A DNA stretch of 16,474 nucleotides from Chloroflexi bacterium UBA6077 (lineage in GTDB: Bacteria; Chloroflexota; UBA6077). Both the position numbers and the translations under genes were made by a program. Below, piece by piece: positions 6,681 through 15,400 of this stretch. Location of the stretch: NCBI GenBank assembly GCA_002436065.1, contig DIXP01000080.1:1-16474 (forward strand). The letters are read 5' to 3'. The notes below the pieces were generated by a model. The model made no database searches. It saw only the letters and a program-made list of their open reading frames with translations, and was not told where the DNA came from. Position 1 is the first letter of the stretch. Each line of letters begins with the position of its first letter.

Positions 6681-6834
6681 GCTCGAGGCTAAAGCCGTCG
6701 GGCTGAGAGAACGAAGCCCACTAAAGGGGCTGGAAAGCTAGCTTGAAGGGGTTTCGCGTTCTTAGCCCGATCACTTCGGTGTCGGGTTCACGTCTATGGC
6801 GAAGCTGCCAGGGACCTGGTGGACAGACCACTAA
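6680..6834. repeat. Structured ~150-nt element, copy 2
   Basis: Same architecture and orientation as the element at 4953-5104. H1 is AGCTCGA-GGCT (6680-6690) with AGCC (6693-6696) and TCGGGCT (6698-6704). The competing long stem pairs CGGGCTGAGA (from 6699) with TCTTAGCCCG (ending 6769), and GAACG with CGTTC extends it. H3 is GCCCGA(6765-6770)-CAC-TTCG-GTG-TCGGG (6782-6786). The tail holds CCAG/CTGG and TGGTGG/CCACTA pairings. It fills nearly the whole gap between the ureohydrolase stop and the alaX ribosome-binding site, so it would lie in the alaX leader if the genes are co-transcribed. Confidence 0.75.
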
Positions 6835-6852
6835 TCCGGTGAGGTGAACCCT

Positions 6853-8052
6853 ATGACCACCGAGCGCCTCTACTTTCGCGACAGCTACCTCAGGGAGTTC
6901 TCTGCCAGGGTACTGAGCGCCAGCCCAGGGCAGGGCTGGACGGAGGTGGTGCTCGACCGCACCGCCTTCTACCCGGAAGGGGGCGGGCAGCCATCGGACG
7001 TGGGGATGCTGGGTGGGTATCCGCTGGATGAGGTGCTGGAGAGGGATGGCATCATCCTCCATCGGGTGCAGGGGGTGGTGACCGAGGGCGAGGTGGCGGG
7101 GCAGTTGGACTGGGAGCGCCGCTTCGATTGTATGCAGCAGCACTCCGGCCAGCACATCCTCTCTCAGGCATTCGAGCGGCTATTGGGAGCCCCTACAGTG
7201 TCGTTTCACATGGGGTTGGAGAGCTCCACCATCGACCTGGGGACCTCCGCCCTGGAGCAGGGGCAGGTGGACGAGGTGGAGAGGCTGGCCAACAGCGTCG
7301 TTTTCGAGAACCGCCCCATCCTGGTGCACCTCCTCGAGGGATCGGACCTCTCCCGCTTTCATCTGCGCAAGGCCACCGATCGCACCGAGGGGATCAGGGT
7401 AGTGGAGATCCAGGACTTCGACGAAATCCCGTGCGGAGGCACCCACTGCCGCTCAACCGGAGAGGTGGGGCTGGTGAAGGTGGTTCGGTGGGACCGGCGC
7501 GCCGGGAACAGCCGGGTGGAGTTCCTGTGCGGGGTTCGAGCGCTTCGAGACTACCAGGCGAAGAACCGCGCCGTGCTCCATCTGGCCTCGTCGCTCAGCG
7601 TGAAGGATCGAGAGGTACCAGGGGCAGTGGAGAGGCTGCAGCGGGAGCTAGGCGAGGCCCGCCACCGGATGGAGCAGCTGATGGATCGCCTCCTGGATCG
7701 CGAGGCCGAGGCCTTGCTCAGCCAAGCCAGGGTGGTGGATGGGGTTTCCGTGGTTTCCGTCCTGCTTTCCGATTATGGGGCTGAAGAGCTGAAGCGTCTG
7801 GCAGGCAAGATCACGGCGCATCCGCGGGCGGTGGCGCTGCTGGCGGGTGGCTCCGAGAAGGCGCATCTCGTCTTCGCGAGGTCCGAGGAGCTGGGTTTCG
7901 ACGCGGGCCAGCTGCTGCGGAAGGTCTCGTCTCCCTTCGGAGGGAAGGGGGGCGGGCAGCCCAACCTTGCCCGCGGCGGCCTCCCCTCAACTGAGGATGC
8001 CGGGATCGCCCTGGAGGCAGCCGTCAGAGAGCTGTTCTCAGCAACAGGCTGA
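6853..8052 (+). CDS. AlaX-type alanyl-tRNA editing hydrolase with DHHA1 domain (399 aa)
   Basis: Stand-alone trans-editing protein related to the editing half of alanyl-tRNA synthetase. The family hydrolyses Ser- or Gly-tRNA(Ala) in the cytosol. The N-terminal beta-barrel carries FYPEGGGQPSD. The zinc/catalytic site is visible as H97-SGQ-H101 and C194-GGT-H198. A coiled linker (about residues 245-285) leads to a C-terminal DHHA1 domain with the glycine-rich signature GGKGGGQPNLARGG. This makes it the long AlaX-L class rather than the short AlaX. No aminoacylation or anticodon-binding domain is present, so it is not a fragment of alaS. ATG 6853 is favoured over GTG 6844 because AGGTG lies 6 bases before it. 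Hsp20 follows after 75 bases on the same strand. Confidence 0.93.
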   Translation: MTTERLYFRDSYLREFSARVLSASPGQGWTEVVLDRTAFYPEGGGQPSDVGMLGGYPLDEVLERDGIILHRVQGVVTEGEVAGQLDWERRFDCMQQHSGQHILSQAFERLLGAPTVSFHMGLESSTIDLGTSALEQGQVDEVERLANSVVFENRPILVHLLEGSDLSRFHLRKATDRTEGIRVVEIQDFDEIPCGGTHCRSTGEVGLVKVVRWDRRAGNSRVEFLCGVRALRDYQAKNRAVLHLASSLSVKDREVPGAVERLQRELGEARHRMEQLMDRLLDREAEALLSQARVVDGVSVVSVLLSDYGAEELKRLAGKITAHPRAVALLAGGSEKAHLVFARSEELGFDAGQLLRKVSSPFGGKGGGQPNLARGGLPSTEDAGIALEAAVRELFSATG

Positions 8053-8127
8053 TTTCATGGCGCAGAACGTGCAAGCCCTCCCGATCCTTGTGCGGTACAG
8101 GGGAGAAGGCAGGAAGGGAGGAATAGG

Positions 8128-8634
8128 ATGAGCGCCAAGCGAGTGGAACCGATACAGCGGATGACCGTCCGGGATGCCATCGACGAACTGCTGGGTGGCG
8201 GGCTCTTTGGGCGGTGGAACCTGAGCAGGCTAACCGGAGAGCAGCGCATACCGATCAACATGTTTGAGCTTCCCGAGGGGCTCATGATCGTCGCGCCCAT
8301 GCCTGGGCTCCAGCCTGAGGATGTGGAGCTGACGGTGGCGGGAAGCGTACTCACCCTGCGGGGTCGTCGCACACCCGGCCAGGAGGACCGAGACTACCTG
8401 GTGAAGGAGTGGGATTACGGACCTTACGTCCGCACCCTTGAGCTGCCCTTCCCGGTGGACCCCGACCACATGATCGCCACGCTGGACAACGGCATCCTGA
8501 CGGTCAACCTAAGGAAGTCCGAGTCGGTGATGCCCAAGAGGATCCCGATCACGAAGCATGGTGAGCATGCGGGGATGACCGGTGGTGAGAGCCACCACAG
8601 CCAGCAGGGGATGGAGCCAGAGGTGAGGGAGTAG
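8128..8634 (+). CDS. Hsp20 / alpha-crystallin small heat-shock protein (168 aa)
   Basis: ATP-independent holdase that binds unfolding proteins as an oligomer. The alpha-crystallin domain spans about residues 40-135, with the family's A-x3-N-G-(V/I)-L signature at A117-N121-G122-I123-L124. The C-terminal IxI oligomerisation motif follows as I139-P-I141. The short N-terminal region and a His/Ser/Gly-rich tail are variable, as usual. The start ATG has GGGAGG 6 bases upstream. It follows alaX on the same strand, giving a loose protein-quality pair (tRNA mischarging repair and holdase), which may be co-transcription or coincidence. Neither a CIRCE nor an HspR-type operator is visible in the 75-base gap. 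Confidence 0.95.
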   Translation: MSAKRVEPIQRMTVRDAIDELLGGGLFGRWNLSRLTGEQRIPINMFELPEGLMIVAPMPGLQPEDVELTVAGSVLTLRGRRTPGQEDRDYLVKEWDYGPYVRTLELPFPVDPDHMIATLDNGILTVNLRKSESVMPKRIPITKHGEHAGMTGGESHHSQQGMEPEVRE

Positions 8635-8666
8635 TCGGGAGCAAGCGCCGTCAACCTGACATCATC

Positions 8667-8974
8667 TTGTCTCCCTGAGCGGGGAGCGAAGGGTCTCCAT
8701 AACAGGAGATACTTCGCTGCACCTGCACCTGCACCTGCACCTGCACCTGCACCTGCGAAACTGAATCACGCCCGCCCTACCAGGAGATCCTTTGGTAGTG
8801 TATGGACAATCGCGGAAACGCGTAGCCTGTCATGCTGAGCGTGGAGCGAAGCATCTCCTGTTGCCTTACGGCGCGCTTACTGTTGCTGATAGCCACGGCG
8901 AATGCTACTACGTCTGCACTCTGAGCACCTGGTGGGAGTAACTGGAGATCCTTCGCTCCACGCTCAGGATGACA
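8667..8974. repeat. REP-like repeat copies upstream of the regulator gene
   Basis: This is the repeat family seen at 2491-2704. Copies: about 8667-8698 (TGTCTCCCTGAGCGGGGAGC start), 8703-8720 (CAGGAGATACTTCGCTGCAC), 8781-8793 (CAGGAGATCC), 8829-8860 (TGTCATGCTGAGCGTGGAGC start) and 8942-8974 (GGAGATCCTTCGCTCCACGC start). The last two are opposed and nearly perfectly complementary over about 31 bases, so they could form a long stem; they lie inside the larger element at 8794-9082. No gene is credible anywhere between 8635 and 9135. Confidence 0.75.
8717..8756. repeat. CTGCAC hexamer tandem repeat
   Basis: Six perfect head-to-tail copies of CTGCAC (8717-8752) and a partial seventh (CTGC). The array grows directly out of the end of a REP-like copy, CTTCGCTGCAC, suggesting slippage expansion from that sequence. 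It is non-coding here. Confidence 0.95.
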
Positions 8975-9082
8975 AGGGGGGCGGCGTGTCAGGGGAGGCG
9001 GCGTGTCAGGGGTGGGGCTTGGCATGACAATGGGAGCTCGGTATGACAGACTACACGTTTCCGCGATTGTCCATACACTACC
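8794..9082. mobile_element. MITE-like element with long terminal inverted repeats (~289 bp)
   Basis: Bases 8794-8820 are the exact reverse complement of 9056-9082 (27 bp; left end begins GGTAGTGTATGGACAATCGC). Imperfect complementarity continues inward to about 8840 and 9036, so each arm is about 47 bp. Inside is a second inverted pair made of REP-like copies. There is no transposase frame. Each end reads GG-TA and TA-CC, which would fit a TA-targeting element, but no clear longer target duplication is visible. It lies just upstream of the regulator promoter. Confidence 0.6.
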
Positions 9083-9100
9083 TTCCCGGCGAAGACGGTG

Positions 9101-9129
9101 TTGCCCTATTACCCTCCACGTAGTAGACT
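9101..9129 (+). promoter_or_regulatory. Candidate promoter of the MalT/LuxR-type regulator gene
   Basis: TTGCCC at 9101-9106, a 17-base spacer and TAGACT at 9124-9129 (each 4 of 6 to consensus). Transcription would begin near 9136, which coincides with the first possible start codon (GTG 9136). This would make the mRNA leaderless, or place a hairpin leader before a start at TTG 9208. Confidence 0.4.
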
Positions 9130-9135
9130 AGTTAC

Positions 9136-11979
9136 GTGCCGCAACGCGGCATAGGGTCCCTGCGAGGCTCGCCACGGGCGAGCCTACCGTTTGTCTTGGA
9201 GAGCCTCTTGGCCGAGCCTGTCTCCATCCTGGACTACCCGGGGCGCCAGCAGCGGTGGGCTCCGCTGCTCAGTACCAAGCTGCACGTGCCGCATCGGCAC
9301 CCGGATCAACTAACCCGGCCACGGCTGATAGAGCAGCTCCACCAGGGGTTGGGTCGCAGGCTAACCCTCCTATCCGCGGGCGCCGGTTTCGGCAAGACCA
9401 CCCTGCTGGCCGAGGGGATCACCCTCCACGGTCGGCCCTTTGCCTGGTTCTCCCTGGACAGGGGGGACAACGATCCGAATCGCTTCTGGGGCTACTTCGT
9501 CGCCGCCCTACAGGGGGTTCGGCCCGGCGTCGGTGAGGAGCTGCTGGCCTCCCTACGGGCGCCCCAGCCACCCGACCTGGAGTGGCTCCTGACGGCCCTG
9601 ATCAACGAGATCGCTGCTCTTCCCGAGCAGTTCAACCTCGTTCTCGACGACTACCACCTCATCGAGAACGAGACGATCCACCGAGCCCTGGGGTTCCTGG
9701 TGGAGAATCTGCCCGAGCCGATGCATCTGGTGATCGCTAGTCGGGCAGACCCGCCCCTGGCGCTTCCCCGTTTGCGTGCCCGAGGCCAGCTGGTGGAGCT
9801 GCGGGCGGGCGACCTTCGCTTCACCCGGGATGAGGTCGCGGCCTTCCTCAGCCGGATGGTGGGGCTGGAGCTGTCGACTGACGAGGTGACGGCCCTGGAG
9901 TCCTGCACCGAGGGGTGGGGCGCCGGGCTGCGGCTCGCGGCTCTCTCCCTGCAGGGGCGAGAGGAGCTGCGCGCCTTCATAACCTCCTTCAGCGGCAGTC
10001 ACCGCTACGTCCTGGACTACCTGGCGGAGGAGGTCCTCCACCAGCAGCCGGAGCGGGTTCAGAGCTTTCTGCTGGAGACATCCCTGCTCGATCGTATGAG
10101 CGCGGGGTTGTGCGACGCGGTGACCCAGGGGCTGGACGGCCAGGCGATGCTGGAGAGGCTGGAGCAGGCCAATCTGTTCCTGATCCCCCTGGACGACGAG
10201 CGACGCTGGTACCGATACCACCACCTCTTCGCCGAGTTCCTGAGGGACCGGCTGCAGCGCTCTCAGCCCGAGTCGATCCCGGAGCTGCGCCGTCGTGCCT
10301 CCCGATGGTACGAAGCGAACGGCCTGCTTGCCGAGGCTGTGGACTGCTCACTGGCGACCGGGGACCACGACACGGCGGCCCGCCTGATGGAGACGATCGT
10401 CCAGCCGACCCTGATCCAGGGGGAGTTGACCACCCTCACTCGATGGCTGGAGGCCCTTCCCGAGGCGATCGCGCTGTCGAGCCCGAGGCTGTGCCTGGTC
10501 CGGGCCTGGCTGTGGATGACCGCTGGAGATACGGAAAGCGCGGAGCGCTGGCTGCTCTCCACGGAGAGGGTGCTCCAGGAGCTGCCGGAGTTCGAAGAGA
10601 CGCGGTCGCTGAGGGGTGAGATAGCTGCTCTCCGAGCTACACTGGCCATCTTCCACGCCGATTCCGTTCAAGCCCTGGAGTACTGCCACCAGGCGCTGGA
10701 GTCGATGCCCTCGGATAGCCCCTTCCTGCAAGGGATGGTGCTGCTGAACTATGGCCTGGCCTATGACCTGGCCGGCGACGTCGCGGCTGCCGGCCAGTCC
10801 TACCTGGAGGCCAATGCCCTGGCCGAGGCGGCCGGAAACCCCCTGGTGTCCTTGATGGCTACCGCGCAGTTGGGGGATCTCCACGTGGTGAGAGGCCGGT
10901 TGCGCCAGGCAGCGCAGTACTACTACAGGATGTTGGACCAGATGTCCACCAAGATGGATTGGCCCGCCAGCGTGGCGGGCGCCCATCTCAGTATAGCCCG
11001 GGTGCTGCGGGAGTGGGACGACCAGGAAGCCGCTGCCTACCATCTTCGGGAGGCGGCGAAGCTGGGCAAGCCGCTGGGGGAGGTATTCGGCCTCTTCGGC
11101 GACATGCTGATGGCCACGGTCAAGCAGATGGAGGGAGACCCGGAGGGGGCGTTGGAGTATATCCAGCGGTCGAAGGCCAAGGCTCATGGTCTGTCACAGC
11201 AGTGGGGCGCATTGGTCGATGCGCTCCAGGTCCGGCTCTGGCTCACCCAGGGGAACCTCAAGGCGGCCGAGGGCTGGGCGATTCGAGTCGCGTTGGACCC
11301 TGAAGAGACCACCATCAGCTACCTGAAGGAATACGAGGGCGGCTCCATGGTCCGCCTGCTCATTGCCCAAGGCAGGGCCGAGGAGGCCGTGGCTTTGCTG
11401 GACCGGCTGCTGCCTTCGGCGGAATCCGCCGGCCGGATGGGTAGCGTGATCGAGATGCTGGCCCTTCGCGCCCTGGCGCTTCAGTTGGAGGGGGATCTGC
11501 CGGGGGCACTGAGGGCCCTGAAGAGGTCCCTCACACTGGCCGAGCCCGAGGGCTACGTCCGCACCTTCGTGGACGAGGGGGCGCCGATGGCGGCGCTGCT
11601 GCAGAGGCTGCAGGCAAGAATGGCAGGCTCGGGAGAACCATCGGCCTCCACGGAAGCGCATCAACCGCCGATCCGATGCCTGTCCGGCTCGGTGTCCCTG
11701 CTCTACCTCCGCAAGCTGCTGTCGGCCCTGGGGGTGGAGCCTTCATCCTGCGCCGATTCTCCCGCGTGGGAAGAGGCAGCGGCCGGTCTCCTGAGCGATC
11801 GCGAACTGGAGGTGCTGCGCCTTCTTGTGACCGGCAAGTCCAACGAGGAGATTGCTCGAGAGTTGGTCATCACCACGGGCACCGTCAAGCGCCACACCCA
11901 CAACCTCTACGGCAAGCTGGGGGTGCAGAGCCGTGCCCATGCCATCGCCCGGGCCCTGGAAACGAGGCTGCTGGGATAA
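9136..11979 (+). CDS. LuxR-family MalT-like ATP-binding transcriptional regulator (up to 947 aa)
   Basis: Large STAND-type regulator. Residue positions count from GTG 9136. The NTPase starts near residue 75, with Walker A GAGFGKTT (K87) and Walker B LVLDDYH (D171, D172). A winged-helix/arm region follows, then a long helical TPR-like sensor region (about 400-850). A C-terminal LuxR-type helix-turn-helix occupies about 886-945, beginning LSDRELEVLRLLVTGKSNEE. The MalT model, in which ligand plus ATP drives oligomerisation and promoter activation, is family knowledge; the ligand here is unknown. Start: GTG 9136 gives the longest form, but no Shine-Dalgarno precedes it and the hairpin AGGCTCGCC/GGCGAGCCT (9165-9185) falls inside the extension. 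TTG 9208 has GGAG 6 bases upstream and is a real alternative. The next same-strand gene is the RND efflux operon, a possible target. Confidence 0.93.
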   Translation: MPQRGIGSLRGSPRASLPFVLESLLAEPVSILDYPGRQQRWAPLLSTKLHVPHRHPDQLTRPRLIEQLHQGLGRRLTLLSAGAGFGKTTLLAEGITLHGRPFAWFSLDRGDNDPNRFWGYFVAALQGVRPGVGEELLASLRAPQPPDLEWLLTALINEIAALPEQFNLVLDDYHLIENETIHRALGFLVENLPEPMHLVIASRADPPLALPRLRARGQLVELRAGDLRFTRDEVAAFLSRMVGLELSTDEVTALESCTEGWGAGLRLAALSLQGREELRAFITSFSGSHRYVLDYLAEEVLHQQPERVQSFLLETSLLDRMSAGLCDAVTQGLDGQAMLERLEQANLFLIPLDDERRWYRYHHLFAEFLRDRLQRSQPESIPELRRRASRWYEANGLLAEAVDCSLATGDHDTAARLMETIVQPTLIQGELTTLTRWLEALPEAIALSSPRLCLVRAWLWMTAGDTESAERWLLSTERVLQELPEFEETRSLRGEIAALRATLAIFHADSVQALEYCHQALESMPSDSPFLQGMVLLNYGLAYDLAGDVAAAGQSYLEANALAEAAGNPLVSLMATAQLGDLHVVRGRLRQAAQYYYRMLDQMSTKMDWPASVAGAHLSIARVLREWDDQEAAAYHLREAAKLGKPLGEVFGLFGDMLMATVKQMEGDPEGALEYIQRSKAKAHGLSQQWGALVDALQVRLWLTQGNLKAAEGWAIRVALDPEETTISYLKEYEGGSMVRLLIAQGRAEEAVALLDRLLPSAESAGRMGSVIEMLALRALALQLEGDLPGALRALKRSLTLAEPEGYVRTFVDEGAPMAALLQRLQARMAGSGEPSASTEAHQPPIRCLSGSVSLLYLRKLLSALGVEPSSCADSPAWEEAAAGLLSDRELEVLRLLVTGKSNEEIARELVITTGTVKRHTHNLYGKLGVQSRAHAIARALETRLLG

Positions 11980-12012
11980 CTCCTGCTGATGCGTCTCGGC
12001 CGTAATGAACCT

Positions 12013-12194
12013 TAACAAATAAAGCTGACACGGTATGGCTAACAGGCGTGTCCACACTGCGGGAGGGCGAGCCTCCTGGCGAGCCACCTGTTGGAGTCTG
12101 TCGCCTGCTCCCCCTACTGGACGGCTCAGCAGGAGCTTCGCCCTCCCGGGCAGGAGCTTCGCCCTCCTCGGGCTACTGTCAGGTTTATTTGTTA
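12013..12194. mobile_element. Short TIR-bounded MITE-like element (~182 bp)
   Basis: TAACAAATAAAGCTGACA at 12013-12030 and the reverse complement of 12177-12194 match at 17 of 18 positions. The ends begin and end in TA, which would fit a TA-target (IS630/Tc1-like) origin, although this is inference. Inside, CAGGAGCTTCGCCCTCC occurs twice (12130-12146 and 12151-12167, 21-base period), with GGCGAGCC-type hairpin fragments nearby. No transposase is encoded. An open frame crossing it (12035-12436) has repeat-derived composition and is not credible. Confidence 0.55.
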
Positions 12195-12238
12195 GCGACC
12201 ATAAGGGCCGTGACCTGTCCATCCCGCTCCGAATCAAC

Positions 12239-12267
12239 CCTGAATGTATCCGGGGATACATGACAGG
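12239..12267. promoter_or_regulatory. Operator-like palindrome upstream of the RND operon
   Basis: ATGTATCC (12244-12251), a GG centre and GGATACAT (12254-12261) make a perfect 8+8 palindrome with a 2-base centre. Flanking CCTG (12239-12242) and CAGG (12264-12267) extend the symmetry imperfectly. It lies about 180 bases before ATG 12439, in the gap between the regulator and the efflux operon. The size and symmetry suit a dimeric repressor or activator site, but no protein can be named. Confidence 0.45.
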
Positions 12268-12353
12268 CAGTCTGGGGGACGTTAGACTCTCCCGAATGGG
12301 TCGATCGGAGGCTTCGGTCGACCGCGAAGTCTGTATGACGTTGGGGATGTCAG

Positions 12354-12400
12354 GGCTCGATCCGGACGTCGAGGGGTATCCCGAGGCTGTGGATCGGGCC
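12354..12400 (+). promoter_or_regulatory. Hairpin in the presumed RND leader
   Basis: GGCTCGATCC (12354-12363) pairs with GGATCGGGCC (12391-12400) at 9 of 10 positions, with an inner GGG/CCC around GTAT. It ends 38 bases before ATG 12439. It could be a leader structure or a simple repeat relic. The rest of 12195-12438 shows only this, the operator-like palindrome and GAGGAG ten bases before the ATG. Confidence 0.35.
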
Positions 12401-12438
12401 GTGCGGCCTCTGAACTCTTGGCGAGGAGATAGCTGAAG

Positions 12439-15400
12439 ATGGCGGGAGAGACTCCCAACCCCCTTTCGGGCAACAATCGAAACCCCGATGGTTTCGAGCT
12501 AGAGCAGTATCACCAGGAAGGCCCGCAGAAGATGTGGCTTTCTGATCTCTCCATACGGCAGCCGGTCTTCATCTGGATGATGGTGGCGGCCGTCGTTCTG
12601 GTGGGATTGCTGTCCTACAGCCGCATGGCCGTGAACCTCACGCCGGACGTTGACTTCCCCATCGTCAGCGTCAGCACGGTCTACCCGGGCGCCGACCCCA
12701 AGACCATCGAACGGACGGTGTCCAGGCCCATCGAAGATGCCATGGCCTCCTTGAACGGGGTGAAGAAGGTCCGCTCCACCTCCATGGACAGCGTCTCCAT
12801 GGTGGTGCTCGAGTTCGACATGAACCTGGACGGCAAGGCCGTGGCCGACGAGGTCCGGAACCGGATGGGCGCGATCCGCAACAGCCTGCCCGCCGACGTC
12901 CAGGAGCCAGTCATCGGGAAGCTGGATACCGCGGCCCTGCCTATCGCCGTGTTCGCCGTGTCCGACAAGACGGGCCGGTTGAGCGGAGAGCAGCTGCGCA
13001 CCTTGGCGGACGACGTAGTCAAGCCGCGGGTGGAGCGGCTGGACGGCGTAGCCCTGGTGGAGATCTCGGGCGGGCAGGTGCGGCAGGTCCACGTCGACCT
13101 GCAGCTGGGCAGGCTGCAGGCCATGTCCGTTTCGCCCCAGCAGGTGGTGCAGGCGATTCGGGGCGAGAACCTGGACCTGCCCGGCGGCCGCGTCTACGAG
13201 GCCGGAAACGAGGAGCTGCTGCGAACGACCGGCCAGGTGACCTCCTTGGAGGAGCTGGGGGAGATCCCGGTGTCGACCCTGCGCGGCAGCACGGCCAGGC
13301 TGAAGGATCTGGCCACTGTCTCCCAGAGTCACGCCGAGGTGCGGCAGCTCACCCGCCTGGACGGCCAGGACGCTGTGGTGGCCGTGCTGTACAAGCAGTC
13401 GGCCTCCAACACCGTGCAGGTGGCGGAATCGGCCAAAGCCGAGATGAAGAAGCTGCAGAGAGACTACCCGGATCTGAACTTCGGCTTCGTCTACGACGGA
13501 TCGACCTACACGCGCGAAGCGGTGCAAGACCTCCAGACCGCCCTGTTGCTGGGGGGAATCCTGGCGGCCCTGGTGGTGCTGCTGTTCTTCCGCGACCTGC
13601 GCAACACCCTGGTCACGGTAGCCGGGCTGCCCGTGGTGGTGCTGGGCACCTTTGGGGTGCTCCACGCCCTGGGGACCTCGCTCAACATGATCTCCATGAT
13701 GGCCCTGTCGCTCTCCATCGGTATGCTGATCGACGACGCTATCGTCGTCCGGGAGAACATCTTCCGCCATATGGAGCAGGGCGAGGAGCCCAGGGTAGCG
13801 GCGGGCAGGGGCACGGCGGAGATCTCCCTGGCCGTCCTGGCCGTCACCTCCACCATCGTGGCGGTCTTCCTGCCCATCGCCTTCACCGGCGGGATGATGG
13901 GGGCCTATCTCCGCGACTTCGGCGTCACCATAGCCGTCGCGGTGCTGATCTCCCTGGTGGAGGCCTTCACCCTCGCCCCCATGCTGTCGGCCCACCTGTT
14001 CAAACGTAGGAATCCGGGGACGCGGAGACGCGGAGACGCCCAGACGCGGGGAGAGGACGGGGAGAACAGGACCCAGTCCTCAGCCCTCGGTCCTGTGCCC
14101 GCGGTCTACCATCGTTTCCTGGCTTGGTCCCTGAGGCATCGGGCGGTGGTGGTGGGGTTCGGTGTCCTGGCGCTGGTGGCCACTGTGGGCACCCTGCCTC
14201 TCCTGAACACGACCTTCCAGGCAACCGCGGACTATGGCGAGTTCGCCGTCATGATGGAGTTGAGGCCGGGGGCTCAGCTCGAGGAGTCCGACCAGGCGGC
14301 ACGCACGGTGGAGGAGCTGCTCAAGGAAGATACCGAGGTAAGCCACATATTCACCACCGTGGGCTCCGGCCAGGTCGTCAACTCGGCCGCGGTGGGAGTC
14401 ATCCTCAAGTCCAAGGGTCACACCGACCAGATCGTCACAAGAGTGCGGGAAGCCTTGAGCAGCAGACTGATCGACACCAAGGTTTCCTTCAACAAGGAGA
14501 CCGCGGGGGCGGGCGCCATGGGCGCGACCGTGGCTGCCCTGACGAGCCAGCCCATCGCGTTCAAAGTACAGGGCAACGACATCGACCAACTGGACAAGGT
14601 CTCGGCCGAGGTGGTGGCCCTTGTATCGCAGGTGCCCGGAGTAGTGGACGCCGACCGCTCCTTGAGGCCCGGTCGGCCCGGCCGTATCGTCGCGCTCAAC
14701 CGCGCCCAGGCCACCGACCTGGGGGTGTCCACCGCGCAGGTGGGCTCTACCGTCAGGACTCTGGTCAACGGCGAGCGGGCCGGAAGCTACTGGGCCGAGG
14801 AGAAGGACGTGGACATCATGGTCCGGTTGGCCGAGGCGGACCGCACCCGCCCCGAGGACGTTCTGCAGCTGCCTGTAGCCTCCAGCAGGGGCACCCTGGT
14901 GCCCCTCTCGGCGGTGGCCAGACTGGCACCCTCCTCGGAGCCCAATCAGATCGAGAGAGAGAACCGGCTGCGGCAGGTGATGGTGGGAGCCAGCTTCGTG
15001 GGCAAGGACGTCGGTCCGATCCTGGCGGAGGCCCAGAAGGAAGTGGCCGCCATGAAGCTGCCCGAGGGGGTGGAGGTCAAGGTTGGCGGGGATGCCGAGC
15101 TCATGTCGGAGGCCTTTGGCTCCCTGGGGTTGGCTCTGGGGCTGTCGGTGGTGTTCATGTACATGATCCTGGCCTCTCAGTTCGGCAGCCTGGTGCATCC
15201 CTTCACCATCATGCTGGCGCTGCCCTTCTCCATCATCGGGGCGCTGCTGGCGCTGCTGATCACGAGGGTCAGCCTAGACGCCATGACGCTGATCGGGTTC
15301 ATTCTGCTGATGGGGCTGGTGACCAAGAACTCCATCCTGCTGGTGGAGTTCATCAACCAGCTGAAGAGACGCGGGCTGAGCACCCGCGAGGCGATTCTCC

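Noticed and set aside
8717..8756. CRISPR-like array
   Set aside because: The hexamers are contiguous with no spacers, and no cas genes are present.
12035..12436. 133-residue open frame between the regulator and RND genes
   Set aside because: It crosses the TIR element and its duplicated 17-mer, has repeat-derived composition, no domain and no clear ribosome-binding site.
12499..13995. 498-residue minus-strand open frame
   Set aside because: Antisense to the RND permease with His/Gln/Gly-rich composition typical of GC-rich shadow frames.
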